Shown here: positions 42,066 through 50,296 of the stretch, one piece after another
Numbering within the stretch: the first letter of the stretch is position 1
Layout: each line of letters begins with the position of its first letter
Origin: CAZJRB01 sp964547995
GTDB taxonomy: Bacteria > Planctomycetota > Planctomycetia > Pirellulales > Thermoguttaceae
Assembly: GCA_964547995.1 (NCBI GenBank)
Contig: CAZJRB010000039.1
Location: 1-55,852 of the forward strand
DNA length: 55,852 nucleotides
Direction of reading: 5' to 3'
Position numbers and translations under genes: made by a program
The notes under the pieces: generated by a model
Database searches by the model: none
What the model was told of the DNA's origin: nothing
Seen by the model: the letters and a program-made list of their open reading frames with translations, nothing else

Positions 42066-43939
42066 GACAGGCAACGATTCTTGCCGCAACGGCTTTACTC
42101 GCGGCCGCGGCCCTTGCGTGGGCTTCGGCGGATTGCCCGGCGGCGCAGCCGCCGTCGCCGGCCCAGGCCGTGCTCGACGCCGAGGCCGAGCGAATCGCCG
42201 TGATGGACAAGGCCAAGGATGCCGTGCTGGCGATCTTTCCACCGTCGGGCGCCCCCGGCGGCGGTTCCGGCGTGGTCATCTCCCCCGACGGATACGGTCT
42301 GACCAACTTCCACGTTGCCAAGCCGTGCGGCAACGCGATGAAGTGCGGCATGGCCGACGGAAAACTCTACGACGCCGTGATCGTCGGCGTCGATCCCACC
42401 GGCGACATTGCGCTGGTAAAGCTGTTCGGGCGCGACGATTTCCCCCACGCCGAACTGGCCGACAGTGACGAACTCCGCCCGGGTGACTGGTGCTTCGCCA
42501 TGGGCAATCCCTTCCTGCTGGCCACCGACTTCCAGCCGACGGTCACCTACGGAATCGTATCCGGCGTACACCGCTATCAGTATCCGGCGGGCACGCTGCT
42601 CGAATACGCCGATTGCATCCAGACCGATGCCTCGATCAACCCGGGCAACTCGGGCGGGCCGCTGTTCGACGCCGCCGGGCGGCTGATCGGCATCAACGGC
42701 CGCGCGTCGTTCGAGAAGCGAGGCCGCGTCAACGTCGGCATTGCCTATGCCGTCTCGATCAACCAGATCAAGAACTTCATGGGACATCTGCGCAGCGGAC
42801 GGATCGTCGACCACGCCACACTCGGGGCAACCGTCGGCTGGGACGAAGACCGGCGCGTGGTGGTCAACGATATTATCGAGGACAGCGACGCCTATCGCCG
42901 CGGGCTGCGCTACGACGACGAGATTATCGAGTTCGGCGGTCGCCGGATCGCCACTCCCAACGCATTCAAGAACGTGCTGGGGATCTTTCCCAAGGGATGG
43001 CGGGTTCCGCTGAGTTTCCGCCGCGACGGCAAGCGATACGACATTCTTGTCCGGCTTCGGGGAGTTCACAGTGAGGAGGAGCTGCTGAAGAAAGCGGCCG
43101 GGCGGCCGAAGATGATCCCGATGCCGATTCCCAAGCCGGGCGATAAGCCGAAGGACGAGAAACCCGGGCCCGGCGAAAAACCAAAACGGCCCAAGATCAT
43201 CCCCCGCGAAATCCCCATACCTGATGGAATTCCCATACCCGGCCGCGACGGTCGTCCGAAAGCGAAACAGTTCCACGCCAAGACGCCCCCCATGCCGGAG
43301 GTTGTCAAGAAGCATTTCGAGAAGAAACGCGGGTACGCCAACTACTACTTCAACAAGCTCAACCGCGATCGGGTCTACGAGGCATGGACTCCTTCCGGCG
43401 GACGAGCCAATGTAGAAGCGTGGACGATCGACGGCAAGCTCGCCGGCGGCGGAGACTATCATCTGGAATTGACCGACGACGGCGCCTTGCTGAAAACACC
43501 CAACAACGAGTACAAATGGACGGCCGGGAGCGATCTTGCCGCGTCGCTGGCCCCGCCGCAAAGCGGTGGATTGCTCGCGGCGCTTTATCTCTGGCGGCGG
43601 TTGGCCGTCGAAGGGCCCGAGCGTTTCGGCGACCTTTACTACCTCGGCACCGTCCCGCTGGCCGGCCACAAAAAGCCCGTCGACGTCCTGGTCGGGTCGC
43701 ACAAGGGCGTGGAGTGCCGCTACTACTTCGACGCCGATTCCGCGCAACTGCTCGCTTTGGAGTTCTTCCCCGCCGAAGACGTTGATCCGTGCGAGATACT
43801 CTTTAGTGATTACCGCGAGGCGGACGGCCGTTCGTTGCCGGGCCGGATGGAAGTCCGGGTGGGCGACGATCCGTACGCGGTGCTCAAGGCCGACGACTTT
43901 ACATTTGACAAAACCAACGACAAAACCAAAAAGGAATAG
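42062..43939 (+). CDS. HtrA/DegP-type serine protease, catalytically intact
   Basis: 625 residues; start at the ATGA overlap gives the signal peptide LAATALLAAAALAWASA. The triad is complete: His in LTNFHVAK, Asp in PTGDIALVKL, Ser in INPGNSGGPL. One PDZ domain follows (VVVNDIIEDSDAYRRGLRYD), then a Lys/Pro-rich linker (KPGDKPKDEKPGPGEKP, IPREIPIPDGIPIPG) and a ~210-residue C-terminal beta domain (YYFNKLNRDRVYEAWTPSGG) not typical of DegP. Periplasmic protein quality control or a specific cleavage role. It is followed by two HtrA-like genes that lack the triad. Confidence 0.92.
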   Translation: MRQATILAATALLAAAALAWASADCPAAQPPSPAQAVLDAEAERIAVMDKAKDAVLAIFPPSGAPGGGSGVVISPDGYGLTNFHVAKPCGNAMKCGMADGKLYDAVIVGVDPTGDIALVKLFGRDDFPHAELADSDELRPGDWCFAMGNPFLLATDFQPTVTYGIVSGVHRYQYPAGTLLEYADCIQTDASINPGNSGGPLFDAAGRLIGINGRASFEKRGRVNVGIAYAVSINQIKNFMGHLRSGRIVDHATLGATVGWDEDRRVVVNDIIEDSDAYRRGLRYDDEIIEFGGRRIATPNAFKNVLGIFPKGWRVPLSFRRDGKRYDILVRLRGVHSEEELLKKAAGRPKMIPMPIPKPGDKPKDEKPGPGEKPKRPKIIPREIPIPDGIPIPGRDGRPKAKQFHAKTPPMPEVVKKHFEKKRGYANYYFNKLNRDRVYEAWTPSGGRANVEAWTIDGKLAGGGDYHLELTDDGALLKTPNNEYKWTAGSDLAASLAPPQSGGLLAALYLWRRLAVEGPERFGDLYYLGTVPLAGHKKPVDVLVGSHKGVECRYYFDADSAQLLALEFFPAEDVDPCEILFSDYREADGRSLPGRMEVRVGDDPYAVLKADDFTFDKTNDKTKKE

Positions 43940-43947
43940 CAAGACTT

Positions 43948-44046
43948 ATAAAGCCGCGACCGGTGGTCGCGCCCCGCGTAGGGACAAACGAAGACACGAC
44001 GGCGCTGCTTGCAACCGCCAGGCGCGACCACCGGTCGCGGCTTTAT
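43948..44046. repeat. REPIN-like paired hairpin, family B
   Basis: Perfect 26-base inverted arms (43948-43973 and 44021-44046), each containing the hairpin GCGACC-GGT-GGTCGC, with a 47-base spacer. It fills almost all of the gap between the active and the first degenerate HtrA gene. A single related arm lies at 45213-45234. Confidence 0.88.
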
Positions 44047-44075
44047 GACCCGATTGACCATCTGTGTGCAGATCC

Positions 44076-45092
44076 ATGATGCGACTCCTCCTGACTGCGA
44101 TTATCCCGACGCTGAGCGTCGCCGCGCCGGTATTTGCACAAGTTCCGCCTGCCGATGCCCTTGAACAAACTCAACCAAAGGTCGTCAAGATCTACGGGGC
44201 AGGGGGGTTCCGCGGGATGGAACCGTACCAGAGCGGGATCCTCGTCTCCGGCGAAGGGCACATCCTTACCGTCTGGAGTTACGTTCTCGACACGGACGAA
44301 ATCACCGCGACGCTCAGCGACGGGCGCAAGTTCGACGCCAAGCTGCTCGGGGCCGATCCCCGATTGGAGATCGCCGTGTTGAAGATCGAAGCCGAGGGGC
44401 TACCCTGTTTCGATCTGGCCGAGGCCGCCGAGATCGAAAGCGGCGCCCGAGTGCTGGCTTTCAGCAACCTGTTCGGCGTGGCCACCGGCAACGAGGCGGC
44501 CAGCGTGCAGCACGGGGTCGTGTCGGTCAAGACACCGCTTCACGCCCGGCGCGGCGTGTTTTCTTCCGTCTATCGCGGGGAGGTCTACGTGCTCGACGCG
44601 GTGACGAACAATCCCGGTGCGGCCGGTGGGGCACTGGTCACCCGGCGCGGCCGGCTGGTGGGAATTCTCGGCAAGGAACTCCGAAACTCGCAGAACAACA
44701 CCTGGCTCAACTACGCCATGCCCATCGGCCAGTTGCGGGAGTCGGTCGAGGCCATCCGTGCCGGCCGGTTCGTTGCCGAGCGGCCGGAAGAGCCGGCGGG
44801 CAAACCGGCCCGCCCGCTGGAATTGTCGCTCTTGGGAATCGTGCTGGTGCCCGATGTCTTGGAGCGAACGCCGCCGTATGTCGACCTGGTCCGTCCGGGT
44901 TCCCCCGCCGCGGAAGCCGGAATTCGCCCCGACGACTTGATCCTTCTGGTCGGCGACCGCCTGATACAGTCGTGCAAGGCGTTGCAGGAAGAGTTGGGGA
45001 TGATCGACTTCGAGGACCCTGTCAAGCTCACCGTGCTCCGAGGGCAGGAGTTCCACGAGATAACGGTCCAATACACGGCCAAGCAAGAATAG
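44076..45092 (+). CDS. HtrA-like pseudoprotease with PDZ domain
   Basis: 338 residues from ATG 44076. Signal peptide (LTAIIPTLSVAAPVFAQ), chymotrypsin-like fold and one PDZ domain (VDLVRPGSPAAEAGIRPDDL). All three catalytic positions are changed: the His position is Ser68 (ILTVWSYV for ILTNxHVV), the Asp position is Glu98 (DPRLEIAVLK), the Ser position is Ala183 (NNPGAAGGAL). The fold motifs around them are kept, so this is a maintained non-catalytic protein rather than a pseudogene. A regulatory or substrate-binding partner of the active protease at 42062 is inferred. A paired-hairpin repeat begins on the last base of its stop codon. Confidence 0.85.
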   Translation: MMRLLLTAIIPTLSVAAPVFAQVPPADALEQTQPKVVKIYGAGGFRGMEPYQSGILVSGEGHILTVWSYVLDTDEITATLSDGRKFDAKLLGADPRLEIAVLKIEAEGLPCFDLAEAAEIESGARVLAFSNLFGVATGNEAASVQHGVVSVKTPLHARRGVFSSVYRGEVYVLDAVTNNPGAAGGALVTRRGRLVGILGKELRNSQNNTWLNYAMPIGQLRESVEAIRAGRFVAERPEEPAGKPARPLELSLLGIVLVPDVLERTPPYVDLVRPGSPAAEAGIRPDDLILLVGDRLIQSCKALQEELGMIDFEDPVKLTVLRGQEFHEITVQYTAKQE

Positions 45093-45295
45093 TAGCAGGC
45101 ACACTCCGTGTGCCGTCCGCAGCGCCCCGAATACAGAGAAACGAAATGGTCAACAGACAACCCCCCGGACCGACTCTGCACGCTCACATCAGATGCGTTT
45201 GCCGCGGATTTTCGCGACCACTGGTCGCGGCTTTGCAGCACGGGTGGATGACTCTTCCCAGGTTCCGCGGACGGCACACGGAGTGTGCCTGCTAC
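45092..45295. repeat. REPIN-like element, family C, with 29-bp perfect inverted ends
   Basis: Arms 45092-45120 and 45267-45295 are exact reverse complements. Each starts (outside) with GTAG, followed two bases later by the hairpin GGCACAC-TCC-GTGTGCC. The left end overlaps the stop codon of the gene before. The right arm is translated as the start of the gene after (ATG 45248). The 146-base spacer contains a lone family B arm. Confidence 0.9.
45213..45234 (-). repeat. Solitary family B hairpin arm
   Basis: CGCGACCACTGGTCGCGGCTTT matches the right arm of the element at 43948-44046 with one change in the loop region. It lies inside the spacer of the family C element, so one family has inserted into or been trapped by another. 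Confidence 0.7.
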
Positions 45296-47227
45296 TTTGG
45301 ATTCGTTCTTGCGACGCTGATTGGTATTCATGCCACACGAGCCGACGACACGGATCTGCTCGAACAACGGGCCTTCCGGGCGGCCGTCGACCGCGTGGCA
45401 CCGTCGGTTGTTCAGATCGAAACCGTCGGTGGGTTGCAGCGGATCGGCAAGCTGCTGACCGGCACCGGCCCGACGACGGGGCTGGTCGTGGGCGCCGACG
45501 GCCATATTGTTTCGAGCGCATTCGCCTTTCTGCACCGCCCCGACTCGATCCTTGTCCGCTTGCCCGACGGAACCCGCAAACCGGCCGAGCTGATCGCCAC
45601 CGACCACAGCCGAATGGTGGTGCTCTTGAAGATCAAGCCCGACGGCCCGCTGCCGGTGCCCGAAACGGCCGCCGAAAAGGATATCCGCGTGGGACAATGG
45701 GCCATCGCGGTGGGCCGGACCTTCGACGTCAAACGCACGAACGTGGCCGTGGGGATCGTTAGCGCCGTGGGCCGTATTTGGGGAAAGGCCCTGCAGACCG
45801 ATGCGGCCGTCTCGCCCAACAACTACGGAGGGCCGCTGGTCGACGTCCGCGGCCGCGTGCTCGGCGTGCTCGTTCCCCTTTCGCCCCATTCGGCCAAGGA
45901 GATCGCCGGCTACGAGTGGTACGATTCGGGCATTGGGTTTGCCGTTCCGGCGGAGCAGATTCTCGGCATCGTGCCGCGACTTCGCAAGGGCGAGGATCTC
46001 TATCCCGGCGTGATCGGTATCAACCTCCGCGCCGGAAATCCGGCGCTCGGCGAGGCGGTCATCATGGCCGTCCGTCCCAATTCACCCGCCTACGACGCCG
46101 GATTGAAAGAGGGCGACAAGATTGTCGAGATCGATGGCTGCAAGATCGTCCGCATTGCCGATTTGAAGCGGCAGTTCGGCCGACACTACGCCGGCGACAA
46201 GGTCCGCCTTGTCCTGCTCCGCAACGACAAGCGGATCACCCGCGAACTCGAGCTGGTTGCCAGGCTGGAGCCGTACGAGCATCCCTTCCTGGGCATTCTG
46301 CCGATGCGGGATGCCCCGGGTCCCGGCGTGACGGTTCGTTACGTCTACCCCGACAGCCCGGCGGCAAAGGCCGGGATCGAGGCCGGCGACGTGCTCGTTT
46401 CGCTTGGCGGCAAGCCGATTGAAGACCGCGACGAACTGTTGCGGCGAATCGACGCGTTCCAGCCGGGCGACGAAATCGAGTTGCAGCTTCGGCGCGGAAA
46501 GAAGATACGCAAAGTCAAGCCGGCGCTCGCCCCGCAGCCGGAATCGCTTCCGCCCGAAAAACTTTCACCCGCCCGCAAAACCGTCAAGCCGTTCGAAGGC
46601 GAGCGCCCGGCCGTGGGAGTCGTCCCGCTGAAGATCCCGGAGTTGAAGAACGACGCCTGGGCGTATGTGCCCGGCATCTACAATCCCAAGGCGCCGCACG
46701 GGGTAGTGGTTTGGCTCCATGCCCCCGACGCGTTCGATTGGGACAAGTCGCTTTCGCGGTGGCAGCCGCATTGCGACGCGGGAGAGTTGATCTTCCTGGC
46801 GCCGAAGTCGGCCGACCCGAAGCGGTGGACGCCCGCCGAATTGACGCTCGTCCGCAAGCTGCTCGACGAGATCGGATCGACGTATACGATCGACCCGGCT
46901 CGGGTGGTCGTCGTCGGCCGCGAAGGGGGTGGAACGCTGGCCTCGTTGGCGGCGTTCCGCAATCGCGAGCTGGTCCGCGGGCTGGCGTTGATCGATGCTC
47001 CGCTCGCCGGTCCTCCGGGAGAAAACGAACCGCTGAAGCGGCTGGCCGTCTACGTGGCCAAGGCGGCCGGTTCCGACAAAGCGAAACAGATCGAGCGGTC
47101 GATTACCGCGTTGCGGGAGAAGAAATTCCCGGTCACCGAAAAAGACCTCGGCAAGAAGCCCCGTGATTTGAACGATGACGAACTAAGCGAACTGGCCCGT
47201 TGGATCGATACTCTCGATCGAATCTGA
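45248..47227 (+). CDS. HtrA-like pseudoprotease with two PDZ domains and a hydrolase-like domain
   Basis: 659 residues if started at ATG 45248, which lies inside the family C repeat; the frame is open further upstream through the repeat. The signal peptide (YFGFVLATLIGIHATRA) has its n-region encoded by the repeat arm. The protease-like domain has lost the triad: Phe92 for His (IVSSAFAFL), Met123 for Asp (DHSRMVVLLK), Tyr193 for Ser (SPNNYGGPL). Two PDZ domains follow (VRPNSPAYDAGLKEGDKIV; VYPDSPAAKAGIEAGDVLV). The C-terminus is alpha/beta-hydrolase-like (HGVVVWLHAPDAFDW, VVVVGREGGGTLASL) with Glu in place of the nucleophile Ser. Two non-catalytic enzyme domains in one exported protein. Confidence 0.85.
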   Translation: MTLPRFRGRHTECACYFGFVLATLIGIHATRADDTDLLEQRAFRAAVDRVAPSVVQIETVGGLQRIGKLLTGTGPTTGLVVGADGHIVSSAFAFLHRPDSILVRLPDGTRKPAELIATDHSRMVVLLKIKPDGPLPVPETAAEKDIRVGQWAIAVGRTFDVKRTNVAVGIVSAVGRIWGKALQTDAAVSPNNYGGPLVDVRGRVLGVLVPLSPHSAKEIAGYEWYDSGIGFAVPAEQILGIVPRLRKGEDLYPGVIGINLRAGNPALGEAVIMAVRPNSPAYDAGLKEGDKIVEIDGCKIVRIADLKRQFGRHYAGDKVRLVLLRNDKRITRELELVARLEPYEHPFLGILPMRDAPGPGVTVRYVYPDSPAAKAGIEAGDVLVSLGGKPIEDRDELLRRIDAFQPGDEIELQLRRGKKIRKVKPALAPQPESLPPEKLSPARKTVKPFEGERPAVGVVPLKIPELKNDAWAYVPGIYNPKAPHGVVVWLHAPDAFDWDKSLSRWQPHCDAGELIFLAPKSADPKRWTPAELTLVRKLLDEIGSTYTIDPARVVVVGREGGGTLASLAAFRNRELVRGLALIDAPLAGPPGENEPLKRLAVYVAKAAGSDKAKQIERSITALREKKFPVTEKDLGKKPRDLNDDELSELARWIDTLDRI

Positions 47228-47276
47228 TCACCCCCAAACCACCCCCCCAATCGCAAATCCCGAATTCCAAACCTCC

Positions 47277-47588
47277 ATGCGCCGTCACCTCATTGGAATC
47301 CTCGGTCTGCTGTTGCTTCTCGGGGTGCTGGTAACGTGGAATTGGGAGCCGGACAGCGCCTGGGGGACGCAGATAAGAGCGGGCTGTTGGCGGTTGGGAC
47401 CGCTGTTGATCATTCTCTGGCTTGCGTTTCCGCAGGTCGAGCGCGTGCCCGCGTGGCTTTGGGTTTACATCATTATCGTGCTGGTCCTTGCGGCATGGAA
47501 GCCCAAGCTGCTTCTGATCGCAATCCCGATCATCGTTGTCCTGGCCGTCTTGAAACCGCGGTTCGGGCGGCGAAAACGGCCCGAATAG
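47277..47588 (+). CDS. Small multi-pass membrane protein
   Basis: 103 residues, three membrane segments (LIGILGLLLLLGVLVTW, LGPLLIILWLAF, LWVYIIIVLVLAAWKPKLLL running into IAIPIIVVLAVL) and a basic tail (GRRKRPE). No family recognised. It is the last gene of the plus-strand run, 49 bases after the second pseudoprotease, and is followed by a REPIN and a terminator. Confidence 0.65.
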   Translation: MRRHLIGILGLLLLLGVLVTWNWEPDSAWGTQIRAGCWRLGPLLIILWLAFPQVERVPAWLWVYIIIVLVLAAWKPKLLLIAIPIIVVLAVLKPRFGRRKRPE

Positions 47589-47595
47589 AACTCGG

Positions 47596-47693
47596 GTACT
47601 ACTTCAGCCGTCTGCAGTACGACGGCCTTGCAAGGCCGTCGCTGCGACATCGCAACCCCTCGACGGCCTTGGAAGGCCGTCGTACGAAGTGTT
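47596..47693. repeat. REPIN-like element, family A (extended copy)
   Basis: Arms 47617-47641 and 47661-47685. Nearly identical to 8547-8644 at a constant offset over about 98 bases. One change breaks symmetry in the left arm (CTTGCAAGG). Confidence 0.9.
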
Positions 47694-47710
47694 ACGAACT
47701 CGGAAACGAA

Positions 47711-47738
47711 AAAACCCCCGGCGTTGGCCGGGGGTTTT
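47711..47738. terminator. Bidirectional intrinsic terminator
   Basis: A perfect 12-bp stem, AAAACCCCCGGC (47711-47722) and GCCGGGGGTTTT (47727-47738), 4-base loop, with A-run on one side and T-run on the other. It sits between the end of the long plus-strand gene run and the end of the minus-strand gene at 47779, serving both. Confidence 0.88.
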
Positions 47739-47778
47739 GCTCGTGGTCACACAGTAAATGAGCGGTTGCCGATATGCC

Positions 47779-48879
47779 TTACGGGATGACCGCTACGCCG
47801 CTCACCCAGGCGCCGGCTTCGAACAATGCTGCCCGAACGCTCAGCGGAATCGGATCAAGCATGTACGGAGCGCAGTTTCCCGGGCGGTAGTAGCCCAGTG
47901 TATACACGCATTCGTGCGGCGTTTGCAGGCCCATCTTGTACGGCAGGATCGGTACCGTAAGGAAGAAATGCCCGCCGGACATGAACGGCTGCAAGTACGG
48001 CCCCCACGAATGGCCGTACCGCTCGAGGTGTACGTCCTCGAAGTAGAGCGGATTGTGGCACAGGCCCGAGGCCTTCCAAGTGAACGTGACCGGGTTCCAG
48101 TTGCGGGGTGCGAATCGCTTCTTGCCCAGCGTACACTCTTCGGGGAAGTCTCCGGCCTCGGCGCTGATGTTGACGTCCAATTCACTGATTCTTTTCAAAT
48201 CGTCTACCGAAGGACAGCCTGCCCTCAGATCGACATGGCCTTGGGCCAACGATTCCTGCAATGTGTCTCGCTCGATAATGTCCAGATCCGAATCGTCCGG
48301 GAGTTCCAGATCATCCGGTGTGGTGGTATCCGGTGGCAGGACCGGAGAATCCTTGATCGGCGGCAGTGATTTCCGCGGCAATGTGCCGGGAACCGTTTCA
48401 TCGGCTGCCGGCCGTTGTGTCGACTTATCGGACACGCCGCTGCCGGCAATCGGTGGTTGTTGCGCCATGTCCCGTCCGCTGCGATCGCCGAACGGATCGT
48501 TGAACGGGCTGGAAGAATTGCGCTGAACGACACGTCGCCGGGAGACTGAAGTGGAGGTCGACGTCACCACATGTTGTGCGGCGACCACCTTGTCCGTTTG
48601 GCGCGGAATCGTCGGCCGGTAGGGAAGCCACGTCAGCTTGCTTCCGTTGGAACCGTCGGTGTGGCGAGGTCGTTTGCCTGCGGTTCGTCGGTTCCACGAT
48701 TCGCTGGCAGGGGCCGTCGCCGACCAGATCGAGATCACAAAACCGGCCAGAACACCGGCGGCAAGAAATCTGATAAGTGACCTGGTGAGTTGAGAGGTGA
48801 GAGCGGAGGTGCTACAACTCCTCGTTGCTCGAGTACTCCATCGAGTAGTTTGGCGCTTCCTGCGTAATGCTGATGTCAT
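47779..48879 (-). CDS. Exported planctomycete-type protein of unknown function
   Basis: 366 residues if started at the ATG at 48879, which overlaps the 3' end of guaB by 68 bases in another frame; a later non-ATG start is possible. A basic n-region precedes the signal/membrane segment (LIRFLAAGVLAGFVISIWSA). The middle is disordered, rich in Asp/Pro/Thr. The C-terminal ~110 residues look strongly constrained (FTWKASGLCHNPLYFEDVHL, RYGHSWGPYLQPFMSGGHFF, PHECVYTLGYYRPGNCAPYM), with three cysteines. I recall similar C-termini in planctomycete hypothetical proteins, but no function. Confidence 0.65.
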   Translation of the reverse strand: MTSALRRKRQTTRWSTRATRSCSTSALTSQLTRSLIRFLAAGVLAGFVISIWSATAPASESWNRRTAGKRPRHTDGSNGSKLTWLPYRPTIPRQTDKVVAAQHVVTSTSTSVSRRRVVQRNSSSPFNDPFGDRSGRDMAQQPPIAGSGVSDKSTQRPAADETVPGTLPRKSLPPIKDSPVLPPDTTTPDDLELPDDSDLDIIERDTLQESLAQGHVDLRAGCPSVDDLKRISELDVNISAEAGDFPEECTLGKKRFAPRNWNPVTFTWKASGLCHNPLYFEDVHLERYGHSWGPYLQPFMSGGHFFLTVPILPYKMGLQTPHECVYTLGYYRPGNCAPYMLDPIPLSVRAALFEAGAWVSGVAVIP

Positions 48880-50296
48880 GAGGGTGACTCTCCCGCACAC
48901 TGGCTGGTGAGACTTGAAGGAATCGCGCATCCGTGCGCAACTCCTCGATAGTCCGAGTTCCACAATATCCCATACCAGCTCGCAACCCCCCAACAAGCTG
49001 ATAAACGAACGATCCTAAGTGTCCTTTGTAAGGTACCCTTCCTTCGACGCCCTCGGGAACGAGTTTGTCGGGTCCGGCCGCCGCTCCGCTTTGACGGTAG
49101 CGTTCGCTCGAACCCTTGACCATGGCGCCCAAGGAGCCCATTCCGCGGTACACCTTGAATGTTCGTCCATGGTAGAGGATCCTGGCGCCCGGGCTTTCCT
49201 CCAAGCCGGCCAGGAGTCCTCCAATCATAACGACGTGGGCCCCTGCCGCGATTGCCTTGGTGACATCGCCCGAGTAGCGGATTCCCCCGTCGGCGATGAC
49301 GGGAACGCCGCTTTGCCCGGCGACTTGCGCCACGTTGAAAATCGCGGTAATCTGGGGAACCCCGACGCCGGAAATCACCCGTGTTGTGCAGATGGAGCCC
49401 GGTCCAATTCCGACCTTAATTGCGTCTGCTCCAGCGGCAATCAGGTCCCGGCACCCCTCGGCAGTCGCCACGTTTCCGGCGACGACATCAATATCCCATT
49501 TCGCCTTTATTCTCTTGACGCTCTCGATAACATTGGCCGAGTGCCCGTGGGCACTGTCGACCACCAATACATCCACGTCTTGTTCGATGAGTGCTTCGAC
49601 TCGGTCGTCGTCGAAAACACCAACGGCTGCTCCTACTCTCAACCTGCCTTGCCCATCTTTACATGCACTAGGGAACCTCCCCAGCATGTCGATATCCTTA
49701 ATCGTAATAAGCCCCGTCAGTTTGCAATTTTCGTCAACCAGCAAAAGCTTCTCCACCTTTTTTTCCATTAAAACCTTCTCAGCTTCCTCAAGCGTCACAG
49801 TTCCCGTAGCGGTTACAAGTTGATTCTTGGTCATTACGTCATCAATGGGTACCTTTTTGTCCTCCAGAAATCGGAGATCCCGCCGGGTGAGGATCCCCTC
49901 CAAATGCCCATCCTTGTCCGTAATAGGCAATCCCGAGACGTTGTGCTGGTCCATGATCTCCTGGGCGCGGTCGACCGTATCATTGGGGGAAAGGGTCGCA
50001 GGATTGGCAATGATGGCGTTGGCACTACGCTTGACCTTCTCGACCTCTTCGGCCTGCTCCTCAACAGAGAGGTTCTTATGGAGTATGCCCAAACCACCCT
50101 CTTGGGCTAGAGCGATGGCCATCTCCGCCTCGGTAACCGTATCCATCGGGGAACTCAGGATAGGGATATTCAGACCGATTTGCTTGGTGAGCCGTGTGCT
50201 GAGATCGACCTTGGACGGCACTATATCGCTGTGGCGCGGCTCCAGGAGTACATCATCGAAGGTGAGGCCCTGATATTGAACAAGTTTTTCATGCAT
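48812..50296 (-). CDS. guaB: Inosine-5'-monophosphate dehydrogenase
   Basis: 494 residues. Oxidises IMP to XMP with NAD+, the committed step of GMP synthesis. The start at 50296 (MHEKLVQYQGLTFDDVLLEP) has GGAGGAG 9 bases upstream; frame extension further upstream is not typical IMPDH sequence. Two CBS domains (ANAIIANPATLSPNDTVDRA, VTATGTVTLEEAEKVLMEKK) sit in the usual insertion. Catalytic loop GPGSICTTR with the active-site Cys, NAD/IMP sites DSAHGHSANVIE and DGGIRYSGDVTKAIAAGAH, and the flap region follow. Normal length. Confidence 0.98.
   Translation of the reverse strand: MHEKLVQYQGLTFDDVLLEPRHSDIVPSKVDLSTRLTKQIGLNIPILSSPMDTVTEAEMAIALAQEGGLGILHKNLSVEEQAEEVEKVKRSANAIIANPATLSPNDTVDRAQEIMDQHNVSGLPITDKDGHLEGILTRRDLRFLEDKKVPIDDVMTKNQLVTATGTVTLEEAEKVLMEKKVEKLLLVDENCKLTGLITIKDIDMLGRFPSACKDGQGRLRVGAAVGVFDDDRVEALIEQDVDVLVVDSAHGHSANVIESVKRIKAKWDIDVVAGNVATAEGCRDLIAAGADAIKVGIGPGSICTTRVISGVGVPQITAIFNVAQVAGQSGVPVIADGGIRYSGDVTKAIAAGAHVVMIGGLLAGLEESPGARILYHGRTFKVYRGMGSLGAMVKGSSERYRQSGAAAGPDKLVPEGVEGRVPYKGHLGSFVYQLVGGLRAGMGYCGTRTIEELRTDARFLQVSPASVRESHPHDISITQEAPNYSMEYSSNEEL

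Noticed and set aside
42095..43942. 615-codon minus-strand open frame opposite the HtrA gene
   Set aside because: The plus-strand product has an intact protease triad and PDZ domain; the antisense frame has no domain.
44076..47227. The two degenerate HtrA genes as pseudogenes
   Set aside because: Frames are intact over full length, signal peptides and PDZ domains are kept, and only the catalytic residues are altered.
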